Assembly: GCA_944343275.1 (NCBI GenBank)
Contig: CALVMH010000014.1
Span: 1-44,680, forward strand
Reading direction: 5' to 3'
Origin: an uncultured Clostridia bacterium
GTDB lineage: Bacteria; Bacillota; Clostridia; Christensenellales; Borkfalkiaceae
Length of the DNA stretch: 44,680 nt
The position numbers were made by a program, and so were the translations under genes. The notes beneath the pieces were generated by a model. The model searched no databases, was not told the origin of the DNA, and saw only the letters and a list, made by a program, of their open reading frames with translations. Below, in pieces: positions 1 through 8,208 of this stretch (within the stretch, counting starts at the first letter, position 1; each line of letters begins with the position of its first letter).

Positions 1-289
1 GGCTTTTTGCGTGGCGCAGAGAAGAGGCAGAAAGGAACTCCGAATTCGCGGAGGTTCGCGCGAGGAGGCGGCGGAGCACGGAGCGGGACAGGGACGGGAA
101 CCGTATTCCGCCGACGAAGCTTTCGAGGCGCAGCCGAAGAAAATCCTCTAAAAGCCCGCCTTTTGGCGGGCTTTTTGCGTGGCGCAGAGAAGAGGCAGAA
201 AGGAACTCCGAATTCGCGGAGGTTCGCGCGAGGAGGCGGCGGAGCGCGGAGCGTGACAGGGATGGAAACCGTATTCCGCCGACGAAGCT
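1..289. repeat. Tandem direct repeat, two about 121-bp copies with 168-bp period
   Basis: Bases 1-121 and 169-289 are nearly the same sequence; I count four substitutions. The second copy begins inside the 3' arm of a terminator hairpin, so the repeat period includes that terminator. The copies diverge after a shared CCGACGAAGCT. Each contains a short dyad around GAATTC. An open frame runs through both copies, but its product is arginine/glycine-rich, it has no ribosome binding site and it looks like a by-product of the base composition. The first copy is cut by the window edge. I read this as an intergenic repeat, possibly of a family dispersed in the genome. Confidence 0.85.
151..175 (+). 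terminator. Rho-independent terminator inside the upstream repeat
   Basis: The hairpin AAAGCCCGCC-TTTT-GGCGGGCTTTTT has a GC-rich stem, a four-base loop and a T-tract. It would end transcription entering from a gene left of the window. A-tracts on the other side make it potentially bidirectional. Confidence 0.8.
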
Positions 290-400
290 AAGGCTCCCTT
301 CGGGGCGTCGCCGCGCTTTTTGAACGGGCAGGAGATTCGCAAAAGGTTTAGCTATAATTAAACTATTTGAAAAAAAAGTAAAAAAATTTTCCGAGAAGGC

Positions 401-429
401 TTGCCGAATGCAAAAAAATGTGCTATAAT
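401..429 (+). promoter_or_regulatory. Sigma-A-type promoter of the GH51 gene
   Basis: TTGCCG (401-406) and TATAAT (424-429) are separated by exactly 17 bases, preceded by an A/T-rich stretch at 361-390 that could act as an UP element. The predicted start is near 436, giving a short leader ending in the AGGGGGG ribosome binding site (449-455). Confidence 0.8.
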
Positions 430-462
430 ACGCTTGCAGAAAAGCAACAGGGGGGAAATTTT

Positions 463-2868
463 ATGAATAAGAGAGCGATTGCGGTGCTGATCGCGGGGGC
501 GGTGGGGGCGTCGGCGCTCCTGAGCGCCTGCACGTTTACGCCCGAAACGCCCGATGAAAAGGCGCCTGCGTTCTCCGATGCGGCGGCGACGCTCACATTA
601 AGCGGCGAGATCGACAAGACATCGGAAGCGAACGCGATCTCCGCCGATCTGTTCGGACTGTTTTTGGAAGACATCAACTTCGCGTCCTTCGCGCTGGACG
701 ACAATCTTCTCATCAACAGTTCTTTTGAGAACAAGCAGACTGCGCTCAGCGGCGGCGCGCTCCACGGTTGGTATGCGGAGAACGCGGACATGGCATCCGT
801 GCGGGAAGGCGGCGTACTTTCGGGCGATCGGCAGTTCCGCAATGAGGACGGCAGCTATGTCAATGAGGAGCACCTGAAACTGACGCTGCGCGACGGCGCA
901 ACGCTCTCCAATGCGGGGCATCCCGTCGTTCCCATTGCGGTGGAGGCGGGAACGCAGTATGTGTTCTCTGCCTTTATCAAGGGGTATACGGGGAACATCG
1001 GGCTCTCCGTCCGCAAGGGCGGCGATGTCTATGCCGAGAGCGAACTTGCGGTGAGCGGGAATGAATGGGTGAAGTATCGGACGACGCTCACGGCAACGGG
1101 GACTGCCGCGGAAGACCTTTCCTTCGTCATGACGTTTGACGGAACGGGGACCGTTTATCTGGACAACGTCATGCTGGAAACGCAGGACAAAAACGAGGCG
1201 ACGGGCATCAAACGCTATCTCTATGAGGCGATCGAGGCGCTCTCGCCCAAGTTCTTCCGCTTCCCGGGCGGGTGCATCATCGAGGGGACGGGCACGGACG
1301 AAGGGTATTACGATTGGAAAAATTCCGTCGGCGCGGTCGCCGCGCAGGACGGGGACACCGTTCCCGCATTCACCTATACGCTCCGTGAGGACGGCAAGAC
1401 GGAACAGGTCACCTCCTACGGCGAACAGGCGACGCGCACCTATAACACCAACCGCTGGTATCTTCAAAAAGCGCAGGGTGCGTCGGAATCCTATTATCAG
1501 ATGGAGTACGGGCTCGGTTTTTATGAATATTTCCTGCTTTGTGAAGAACTCGGCGCCAAAGCCATTCCCATCCTCAATTGCGGGCTGAGCTGTCAGGTGC
1601 TCGGCGGGAAGGCGCTGAAAGGGCGTCATAACAACGGGATCGCGGACTTTATTCAGGATGCCTTCGATCTCATCGCATTTGCCAAGGGCGATCCCGCTTC
1701 TTCGGACGCGAACGAGGCATATTGGGCGCAGGTGCGCGTCAATATGGGGCACCCGGAGCCCTTCGCCATGGACTATCTCGGCATCGGCAACGAACAGTGG
1801 GGCGAATACTACACAGATTATTACGAAAAATTTCTCATCGCGTTTGCAGAGGCGGACAACGACCTGTACCGGAGCGTGCGCCCCATCGTCGGGAACTGCA
1901 CGCGGTTCGGAAACTGTGAAAACCCCGCCGCGGGACGCGATGGCATAGCGCAGGAAGCGGCGGAACACTTTCTGGATTCCGAGGCGAACAGCACGGCGGA
2001 CGGCGGGTTTGCCATCGGTTCGGTGGCGGAATACGGCGTGGTGGATCAGCACTATTACGTCAATTATACCGACCTCTTTGTTCATCACGACCTGTATGAC
2101 GGCTATGCGCGTCCCGCCGACGATCCGAACGGATATTACGATGTCTTTGTCGGGGAATATGCCGCAAACGCCGCGTTGGTTTCCTCCGACGCGGGGGAGA
2201 ACTGCACTGTCGATGTCACCAAGTTCAACGATCATGCCCCGACGGAGAGCAGCTGGATCAATGCGCTGTCGGAGGCAGCCATGATGACGGGATTCGAGCG
2301 CAACGGCGACATCGTAAAACTTGCAGCCTATGCGCCCATGTTCGCCAATCTGGACGGATTCCGTCAGTGGGGCGTGGACATGATGTACTATACGAACACG
2401 CAGCTCGTCCGCACGCCGAGTTACTATGTGCAGCAGCTCTTTATGCACAACAGCGGCGATTATAAAGTTTCTTCCGAACTCACGTTTGCCGCGGGCGGCA
2501 TGCCGACGCTGTCCTTTGAGGGCTCGGGCGGCGCCTCGCGCACCGTCGATCAACTCTATTCCGTGACGAGCATGGACAAAGAGACGGGGGATATTCTCGT
2601 CAAGATCGTCAACGCAGGGGAGACGTCCGTCCGCCTCAACGTCTCGCTTGCGGGGCTTACGGGCGTTCGCTCCGCCGACTATGCGCAGGTGTACGAGGTG
2701 CTCGGCGAGGAATACGGCAGCGTCAACGAGTTGGACAGGAATGGAGAACTGCGGGAGGGGGTCTACACCGTTCCCGTGCATTCCATCGGTGCATTCACCG
2801 ACGGCAACATTTTCGGGTATGAGATCGCGCCGCTGAGCGTTACGGCATTCCGTGTGCGCACGCGCTGA
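463..2868 (+). CDS. Secreted GH51-type alpha-L-arabinofuranosidase lipoprotein
   Basis: The 801-residue protein should release alpha-L-arabinofuranosyl residues from arabinan, arabinoxylan or arabinogalactan outside the cell. A lipoprotein signal peptide ends at LLSAC (Cys23). Residues about 50-250 look like an N-terminal region with a carbohydrate-binding-like beta fold. The GH51 barrel follows, with KFFRFPGGCIIEG, the acid/base Glu444 in GIGNEQWG and the likely nucleophile Glu565 in FVGEYA, and then a C-terminal beta domain. The ATG at 463 is chosen because AGGGGGG lies about 7 bases upstream and it begins the signal peptide; an earlier in-frame start at 418 would lie on the -10 element. 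It is a monocistronic unit 11 kb left of the glycan island and probably part of the same pathway. Intracellular GH51 enzymes are commonly about 500 residues, so the lipobox and extra N-terminal domain mark this as a surface form. Confidence 0.93.
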   Translation: MNKRAIAVLIAGAVGASALLSACTFTPETPDEKAPAFSDAAATLTLSGEIDKTSEANAISADLFGLFLEDINFASFALDDNLLINSSFENKQTALSGGALHGWYAENADMASVREGGVLSGDRQFRNEDGSYVNEEHLKLTLRDGATLSNAGHPVVPIAVEAGTQYVFSAFIKGYTGNIGLSVRKGGDVYAESELAVSGNEWVKYRTTLTATGTAAEDLSFVMTFDGTGTVYLDNVMLETQDKNEATGIKRYLYEAIEALSPKFFRFPGGCIIEGTGTDEGYYDWKNSVGAVAAQDGDTVPAFTYTLREDGKTEQVTSYGEQATRTYNTNRWYLQKAQGASESYYQMEYGLGFYEYFLLCEELGAKAIPILNCGLSCQVLGGKALKGRHNNGIADFIQDAFDLIAFAKGDPASSDANEAYWAQVRVNMGHPEPFAMDYLGIGNEQWGEYYTDYYEKFLIAFAEADNDLYRSVRPIVGNCTRFGNCENPAAGRDGIAQEAAEHFLDSEANSTADGGFAIGSVAEYGVVDQHYYVNYTDLFVHHDLYDGYARPADDPNGYYDVFVGEYAANAALVSSDAGENCTVDVTKFNDHAPTESSWINALSEAAMMTGFERNGDIVKLAAYAPMFANLDGFRQWGVDMMYYTNTQLVRTPSYYVQQLFMHNSGDYKVSSELTFAAGGMPTLSFEGSGGASRTVDQLYSVTSMDKETGDILVKIVNAGETSVRLNVSLAGLTGVRSADYAQVYEVLGEEYGSVNELDRNGELREGVYTVPVHSIGAFTDGNIFGYEIAPLSVTAFRVRTR

Positions 2869-2880
2869 TCCTTTGCCAAA

Positions 2881-2950
2881 GCATGCGGGGATATCCTGCA
2901 TGCAAACTATATGGGGGGAGACCCGCGCAGTTTTTTTGGCTGCGCGGGTC
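2881..2950 (+). terminator. Two hairpins after the GH51 gene, possible terminator
   Basis: GCATGCGGG and CCTGCATGC (2881-2903) form a 9-bp stem with one wobble. A second, perfect 11-bp stem GACCCGCGCAG/CTGCGCGGGTC (2920-2930 with 2940-2950) encloses a T-rich loop. Neither is followed by a proper T-run, so termination may be weak or the structures may only protect the mRNA end. Confidence 0.45.
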
Positions 2951-3013
2951 TTACCGTATGCGGACGGCGCAAAATATTTTTGTGCGGCGGGTGCGGGAAT
3001 GCCGTCAGAATGA

Positions 3014-3042
3014 TTGACGAAGGCTTTCCGTTCGTGTATAAT
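3014..3042 (+). promoter_or_regulatory. Promoter of prs
   Basis: TTGACG (3014-3019), a 17-base spacer and TATAAT (3037-3042) form a near-consensus promoter. The resulting leader of about 100 bases is GC-rich, can form several stems, and has GGCGC-ATT-GCGCC (3121-3133) just before the ribosome binding site. Confidence 0.85.
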
Positions 3043-3150
3043 AATGCATGTATTGCCGCTGCGGCGGCGCAGATGCTGCGGGTGCGGGGGGATGCCGCCC
3101 GGTCACGGTCAGAAAAAAACGGCGCATTGCGCCTTAACACAGGAGAAGGC

Positions 3151-4098
3151 ATGATCACACACGGTAACGAAATCAAGTTGTTTGCCGGGAGCTCCAACAG
3201 GCCCCTCGCGGAGGCGATCGCGGCGCGGCTCAACACCACGCTGGGCGCCATCGAAGTCGGAAAGTTCTCGGACGGAGAGACGAGCGTGCACATTGCAGAG
3301 ACGGTGCGCGGACGCGACCTCTTTATCATCCAATCCACTTCCACGCCCGTCAATGATAATTTAATGGAATTGCTCATCATGATCGATGCGGCAAAGCGCG
3401 CTTCGGCGGGGCGCGTCACGGCGGTCATGCCCTATTTCGGCTATGCCCGTCAGGACAGGAAGGCGCGCTCGCGCGATCCCATCACGGCAAAGCTCGTTGC
3501 CGACCTTCTGACGAGCGCGGGCGCCGACCGCGTCCTCACCATGGACCTGCACGCGGCGCAGATCCAGGGATTTTTCAATATCCCCGTGGACAATCTTCTT
3601 GGCGGTCCCACGCTCTACAACTATTTTGCCGAGCACATGGATGATAATTTCATCGTTGTTTCGCCCGATGTCGGCAGTGTCAACCGCGCGCGCAAGGTGG
3701 CGGAGCGCCTCGGCTGCCCCATGGCGATCATCGATAAGCGCCGCCCCAAGGCGAACGTGATGGAAGTCATGAACATCATCGGTAACGTCGAGGGAAAGAA
3801 GTGCCTTTTGGTGGACGACATGATCGACACGGGCGGGACCATCGTGCAGGGCGCGCAGGCGCTCGTCGACGCGGGCGCGACCAACATCTACGCCTGCTGC
3901 ACGCATGCCGTTTTGTCGGGTCCTGCCATCGAGCGTATCGAAAAATCTCCCATCGAGGAGCTTGTCGTGCTCGATACCATCTATCTCCCTCCCGAAAAGC
4001 GGCTTTCCAAGATGAAGATCATCACGACGGCGGACATCTTTGCCGCAGCGATCGAGAACGTCTATCTCGATAAGCCGATGAGCAAGATTTACGACTAA
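3151..4098 (+). CDS. prs: Ribose-phosphate pyrophosphokinase (PRPP synthetase)
   Basis: This 315-residue enzyme makes phosphoribosyl pyrophosphate from ribose 5-phosphate and ATP in the cytoplasm for purine, pyrimidine, histidine and NAD synthesis. The length is standard for class I enzymes. Visible family segments are KLFAGSSN at the N-terminus, KFSDGE, the [10 protein letters not shown] loop, [12 protein letters not shown], and the PRPP-binding [12 protein letters not shown] with Asp222 and Asp223. The ATG at 3151 follows AGGAGAAGG; the frame stays open upstream to 2911, but that stretch lies before and across the promoter and is not coding. It is followed by a strong terminator and then pth, a common order in Bacillota. 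It supplies the same purine pathway as guaB and guaA at the other end of the window. Confidence 0.98.
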   Translation: MITHGNEIKLFAGSSNRPLAEAIAARLNTTLGAIEVGKFSDGETSVHIAETVRGRDLFIIQSTSTPVNDNLMELLIMIDAAKRASAGRVTAVMPYFGYARQDRKARSRDPITAKLVADLLTSAGADRVLTMDLHAAQIQGFFNIPVDNLLGGPTLYNYFAEHMDDNFIVVSPDVGSVNRARKVAERLGCPMAIIDKRRPKANVMEVMNIIGNVEGKKCLLVDDMIDTGGTIVQGAQALVDAGATNIYACCTHAVLSGPAIERIEKSPIEELVVLDTIYLPPEKRLSKMKIITTADIFAAAIENVYLDKPMSKIYD

Positions 4099-4105
4099 CT
4101 GTTTT

Positions 4106-4138
4106 CCGCCGCGCACTCCGTGCGCGGCGGTCCTTTTT
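4106..4138 (+). terminator. Terminator after prs
   Basis: A perfect 10-bp stem CCGCCGCGCA/TGCGCGGCGG with loop CTCCG is followed by TCCTTTTT. No new promoter is visible before pth, which begins 13 bases later, so termination is probably partial or pth depends on read-through. Confidence 0.85.
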
Positions 4139-4151
4139 GAAAAGGAGCGCT

Positions 4152-4715
4152 ATGTTTCTCATTGTCGGATTGGGCAATCCCGAAGAAAAATACGCCAAGA
4201 CCTTTCATAACATGGGCTTTCTTGCCGCAGCGGACGCTGCGGAGCTTCTCGGTGTCAAATTCAAAAAGAAGGAGTGCGAGGCGAGCATCGCCGAGGCGTT
4301 CCTCGGCGGTGAGAAAGTCATCATCGCCCGTCCGCTCACTTACATGAACGCTTCGGGCAGGGCGGTGAAGCAGCTCATGGCGCGGTATAAAGTTTCCCCT
4401 GCGGAGATGGTCGTCCTCTATGACGATTACGATCTCCCCAAGGGGCATGTCCGCATCCGTCCTTCGGGGAGCGCGGGAACGCACAACGGCATGCGTTCGG
4501 TCATCGCCGAGACGGGACTTACGGAATTTGCCCGCATCCGCATCGGCATCCGCGATGACGCCGTGAACATCCCCATCATCAACTATGTTCTGTGCGATGT
4601 GAAGAAGGAGGACTATCCGCTCTTCACTTCGGCATGCCGCAGGGCGGCGGAGGCGGCGGTCGCACTTGCACGCGGGGAGCGCATCGATCTCGTGATGGGC
4701 AGGTACAACGGATGA
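4152..4715 (+). CDS. pth: Peptidyl-tRNA hydrolase
   Basis: The 187-residue protein cleaves peptidyl-tRNAs that drop off ribosomes, recycling tRNA. The N-terminus has the family signature with Asn9 (VGLGNP), catalytic His19 in TFHNMGF, the LTYMNASG segment, YDDYDLP containing the assisting Asp, and GSAGTHNGMRS. The ATG at 4152 is preceded by AAAGGAG. An upstream TTG at 4137 overlaps the terminator T-run and is unlikely. Its TGA overlaps the mfd ATG (ATGA), so the two genes are translationally coupled. Confidence 0.97.
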   Translation: MFLIVGLGNPEEKYAKTFHNMGFLAAADAAELLGVKFKKKECEASIAEAFLGGEKVIIARPLTYMNASGRAVKQLMARYKVSPAEMVVLYDDYDLPKGHVRIRPSGSAGTHNGMRSVIAETGLTEFARIRIGIRDDAVNIPIINYVLCDVKKEDYPLFTSACRRAAEAAVALARGERIDLVMGRYNG

Positions 4716-7700
4716 AGCGCGGTTTTTTTGCGTTTGAAACGTTGGGCGGCGACTATCCTTTGCTGGGTGCCGCCGTCTCGAACGGCATTCCTGTGTCCGT
4801 TGCAGGCGTTTCGGACGCACAAAAATATCTGATCGCCTCGCTGTTCGCGGGGCGCATCGTCTATCTCACGGCGGATGCGCTCTCGGCGCAGCGGGCGGCA
4901 GCCGCCATCGGGACGCTCTCGGGAAAGCGCGTCGCACTGCTTGCCGCCAAGGATGAAGTGCTCACATACCGCAAGGCGGGGTCCAAGGACGCGCTCTATA
5001 AGCGGCTCTCGGCGCTTGCCGCCTGGCAGGCGGGGGCGGAGGTGCTGGTTGCCGATATCGAAGCCGCCGTCCAGCTCGTTCCCGCGCACCTGCCCGTCTT
5101 TTGCCTTGAAACGGGGAAGGAACGGGAGATGCGCGCCTTCGTCGACGAACTCGTTGCCGCGGGGTATGTGCGCGAATATGCGCCGGAGAGCCGCGGCACG
5201 TTTGCCGTGCGCGGGGACGTTCTGGACATTTTCCCCGTCAATGCGGAACATCCCGTGCGCATCGACTTTTTCGGCGACGAAGTGGAGAGCATCAAGCCCT
5301 ACGACGAAGTGACGGGGGAGCGCTATGAAAAGCTGACCCGCATTGAGATTTGTGCGGCAACGGACGTCGTCTTTGCGGAAGGGGAACGGGAAAACGTGCA
5401 TGCGCGCCTGCGCGGCGAATGCAAGCGGGCGGAGTCCGCTTCCGCCGCCTCCCGCCTTGCGCAGATTGCGGAGGACATCGAAGGGGGGAACGTCACCGAT
5501 TTTATCCTCCCGCTTCTTAAAAACGCGCGGGACCTTTTCTCCCTTCTTCCGGCGGATACGCTGCTTGTCTTTGACGAGTGCAAACTCATCCGCGATAAGC
5601 TGGAAGGGTTGTACAAGGAGCACTTCGAGCGGTTTGCGGAGCTGAAACGGGGAGGCGAGGCAATGAGCTTTTCGGCGGAACAGCTCATTCCCGCAGAACG
5701 GGCGGAACATCCCGCGGGGCACCGCTGCGTCGCGTTGCAGACGTTTGCGGGGAATACCTATTTCTTCGAGCCGCTCAGGATGTTCACGTTCACCTCTTCG
5801 CCCGCGCGCAGGTATCTCGGCTCCCTGCCCGACCTCATCACCGATCTCAAAACATGGGGCAGGACGGGGTATCGCGTCATCCTCTTCTGCGGAACGCCGG
5901 AGCGCGCGCAGAAGATGCGGGAGGCGCTTTCGGAGGAGTTCCTGCCCGTGCGGGAGCTGCCCGCGCACCTTGCAGGGTTTACGGACGTCGCCGTGCTCGA
6001 AGAACCGTTGGAAAAGGGCTTTTTGCTGCACGAGAGCAAGCTCGCCGTCATCGGCAGTGCCGACCTCTTCCCCAAGGCGGCGGGTGCGCGGCGCATCCGT
6101 CACAGGCGGGGCGACCTCTTTTTTGCCCCCGAAATCGGCGATTATGCCGTGCATGAGGTGTACGGCGTCGGCAAAGTGACGGGCGTGGAGCGCATCGAGA
6201 CGACGGACGGCACCAAGGAATACGTCTCCCTTGTCTATAAGGGGGGAGACATGCTGCACGTTCCCGTCGAGCAGATGGACGTGCTGTCCAAATACATGGG
6301 CGGGGACGAGCCCGCGCTCTCCAAGATCGGGGGCGGGGAGTTCGAACGCGTCAAGGCGCGCGTGCGCGCCTCTCTCAAAAAACTCGCCTTTGATTTGAAA
6401 GCGCTCTATGCAGAGCGGCAGGAGAAAAAGGGGTTCGTCTTTCCCGATTATTTTGAGGAGATGGACGAATTCATTGCCGCGTTTCCCTATGAGGACACCC
6501 CCGATCAGGCGGAATCCACCGAGGAAATTTTGTCCGACATGCGTTCCGGCAAGGTGATGGACAGGCTGCTGTGCGGGGATGTGGGGTTCGGCAAGACGGA
6601 AGTCGCCCTGCGCGCCGTCTATCTGTGCGTGCTCGCGGGCAGGCAGGCGGCGCTCATGTGCCCGTCCACCGTGCTCTCCGAACAGCATTTCACAACGGCA
6701 ACCGCGCGCATGAAGGAATTCGGCGTGCGCATTGCCTGTCTCAACCGTTTCCGCACGGAAAAGGAGACGGCGGACATCCTTGCGGGGCTGGCTGCGGGGA
6801 ACATCGACCTCGTCATCGGCACGCACCGCCTGCTCTCCGCCGACGTGAAGTTTCACGATCTGGGACTTCTCATCCTCGACGAAGAACAGCGCTTCGGCGT
6901 CGAACACAAGGAGAAGATCAAGAACTATAAGCGGGACGTCGATTGCCTCACGATGACGGCGACGCCCATCCCGAGAACGCTGCACCTCTCCCTTTCGGGC
7001 ATCCGCGACATCTCCACCATCCAGACGCCGCCCTCCGCGCGCCTGCCCGTACAGACGTATGTCGCTGAGGAGACAGAGACGCTCATCCGCGACGCCGTGC
7101 TGCGGGAGATCGCGCGCAAGGGGCAGGTGTTCCTGCTCTACAACCGCGTGGAGAGCATTTATTCCTATGCAAAGCGGCTCTCGGAGTTCGTTCCGGAGGC
7201 GCGCGTCTGCGTGGCGCACGGCAGAATGGACAGGGCTACGCTCGAAAAGAACGTGTTCGGGTTCTACCGCGGGGAATACGACGTGCTCGTCACGACCACC
7301 ATCATCGAGAACGGCATCGACCTTCCCAATGCGAACACGCTCATCGTCATCGATGCGGACAGGCTGGGCATTTCCCAGCTCTATCAGCTGCGTGGAAGGG
7401 TGGGGCGGGGCGCCCGCCTCGCGCATGCCTACTTTACCTACAAGCCAGAGCGCGTCATGACGCAGACCGCCGCCGAACGCCTCAAAGCCATCATGCAGTT
7501 TACCGAGCTCGGTTCCGGGTTCAAGATCGCCATGCGCGATCTGGAGATCCGCGGCGCGGGCAACGTTCTGGGCGCCGAGCAGCACGGACACATGGACAAG
7601 GTGGGGTACGAACTGTACGCCAAGATCCTGAAAGAGGAGCTGACGGGAGAGCGGCAGGAGAGCGTCGATCTCGACATCAAGGCGACCGCGTACATTCCCG

Positions 7701-8104
7701 AAAGCTATGTGGAATCGGGCGCGGGGCGCATGGATTGCTACAAGCAGATCTCCGACATCCGTTCGCTGTCCGACTACAAGCGGGTGTGCCGTTCGATGGA
7801 GGAGACTTATGGTCCGCTCCCGCCCGAGACGCTCAACCTGCTCGTCGTCGCCGTTTTGAAGAGCTATGCCGCGCCCTTCGGCGTGCGGCGCATCGCGGTG
7901 AACAAGCGGGGCGGCGCGCTGGAATTTTCTTCGCTTTCCAAACTCGGCGACAAGGGGATCGCCGCCGCCATGGAAAAATTTGCGGGGAATGTGGGCATGG
8001 ACATGACGAGCGCGCCCGTCATCACCTTCCGCCCGCAGGCGGACGGCGGCAAAACCATGATCCTCATGACAAAATTTTTGAAGTTTGCACGAACTTTTGC
8101 ATGA
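4712..8104 (+). CDS. mfd: Transcription-repair coupling factor
   Basis: This 1130-residue ATP-dependent translocase removes RNA polymerase stalled at DNA lesions and recruits UvrA. It has a UvrB-like N-terminal region (about residues 1-330), a CarD/RID-like polymerase-binding module around residue 470 (IGDYAVHEVYGVGKV), Walker A GDVGFGKTE near 622, the DEEQ helicase box near 723, helicase motifs including TATPIPRTL and QLRGRVGRG, and a C-terminal TRCF domain. The start at 4712 overlaps the pth stop by four bases and agrees with the usual family N-terminus. The length is close to the usual 1150 or so. pth-mfd is a conserved pair in Bacillota. Confidence 0.98.
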   Translation: MKRGFFAFETLGGDYPLLGAAVSNGIPVSVAGVSDAQKYLIASLFAGRIVYLTADALSAQRAAAAIGTLSGKRVALLAAKDEVLTYRKAGSKDALYKRLSALAAWQAGAEVLVADIEAAVQLVPAHLPVFCLETGKEREMRAFVDELVAAGYVREYAPESRGTFAVRGDVLDIFPVNAEHPVRIDFFGDEVESIKPYDEVTGERYEKLTRIEICAATDVVFAEGERENVHARLRGECKRAESASAASRLAQIAEDIEGGNVTDFILPLLKNARDLFSLLPADTLLVFDECKLIRDKLEGLYKEHFERFAELKRGGEAMSFSAEQLIPAERAEHPAGHRCVALQTFAGNTYFFEPLRMFTFTSSPARRYLGSLPDLITDLKTWGRTGYRVILFCGTPERAQKMREALSEEFLPVRELPAHLAGFTDVAVLEEPLEKGFLLHESKLAVIGSADLFPKAAGARRIRHRRGDLFFAPEIGDYAVHEVYGVGKVTGVERIETTDGTKEYVSLVYKGGDMLHVPVEQMDVLSKYMGGDEPALSKIGGGEFERVKARVRASLKKLAFDLKALYAERQEKKGFVFPDYFEEMDEFIAAFPYEDTPDQAESTEEILSDMRSGKVMDRLLCGDVGFGKTEVALRAVYLCVLAGRQAALMCPSTVLSEQHFTTATARMKEFGVRIACLNRFRTEKETADILAGLAAGNIDLVIGTHRLLSADVKFHDLGLLILDEEQRFGVEHKEKIKNYKRDVDCLTMTATPIPRTLHLSLSGIRDISTIQTPPSARLPVQTYVAEETETLIRDAVLREIARKGQVFLLYNRVESIYSYAKRLSEFVPEARVCVAHGRMDRATLEKNVFGFYRGEYDVLVTTTIIENGIDLPNANTLIVIDADRLGISQLYQLRGRVGRGARLAHAYFTYKPERVMTQTAAERLKAIMQFTELGSGFKIAMRDLEIRGAGNVLGAEQHGHMDKVGYELYAKILKEELTGERQESVDLDIKATAYIPESYVESGAGRMDCYKQISDIRSLSDYKRVCRSMEETYGPLPPETLNLLVVAVLKSYAAPFGVRRIAVNKRGGALEFSSLSKLGDKGIAAAMEKFAGNVGMDMTSAPVITFRPQADGGKTMILMTKFLKFARTFA

Positions 8105-8121
8105 TTTTCACCGCGAAACTA

Positions 8122-8150
8122 TTGCGTAAATCGGACAAATACGGTATAAT
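8122..8150 (+). promoter_or_regulatory. Promoter of the PrsA-like lipoprotein gene
   Basis: TTGCGT (8122-8127), 17 bases and TATAAT (8145-8150) sit in the mfd-lipoprotein gap. They give a leader of about 50 bases and allow the lipoprotein and uppP to be expressed independently of mfd. Confidence 0.8.
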
Positions 8151-8208
8151 AATCGGGTATTAAAGTGGAATGTGGGGGATTCCCCGCAAAACCGTTTCGG
8201 AGTAAAAG

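Noticed and set aside
7-291. 94-residue arginine/glycine-rich frame over the tandem repeat
   Set aside because: It reads through a terminator, has no ribosome binding site and ends where the repeat ends.
598-2901. 767-residue open frame antisense to the GH51 gene
   Set aside because: It mirrors a real GC-rich gene, has no ribosome binding site or promoter, and has the His/Arg/Val-rich composition of complement-strand artefacts.
2911-3150. N-terminal extension of prs
   Set aside because: It would span a hairpin and the prs promoter; the normal 315-residue length starts at 3151 behind AGGAGAAGG.
4613-7591. 992-residue open frame antisense to mfd
   Set aside because: The recognisable protein is on the plus strand; the antisense frame shows no family motif and follows from codon bias.
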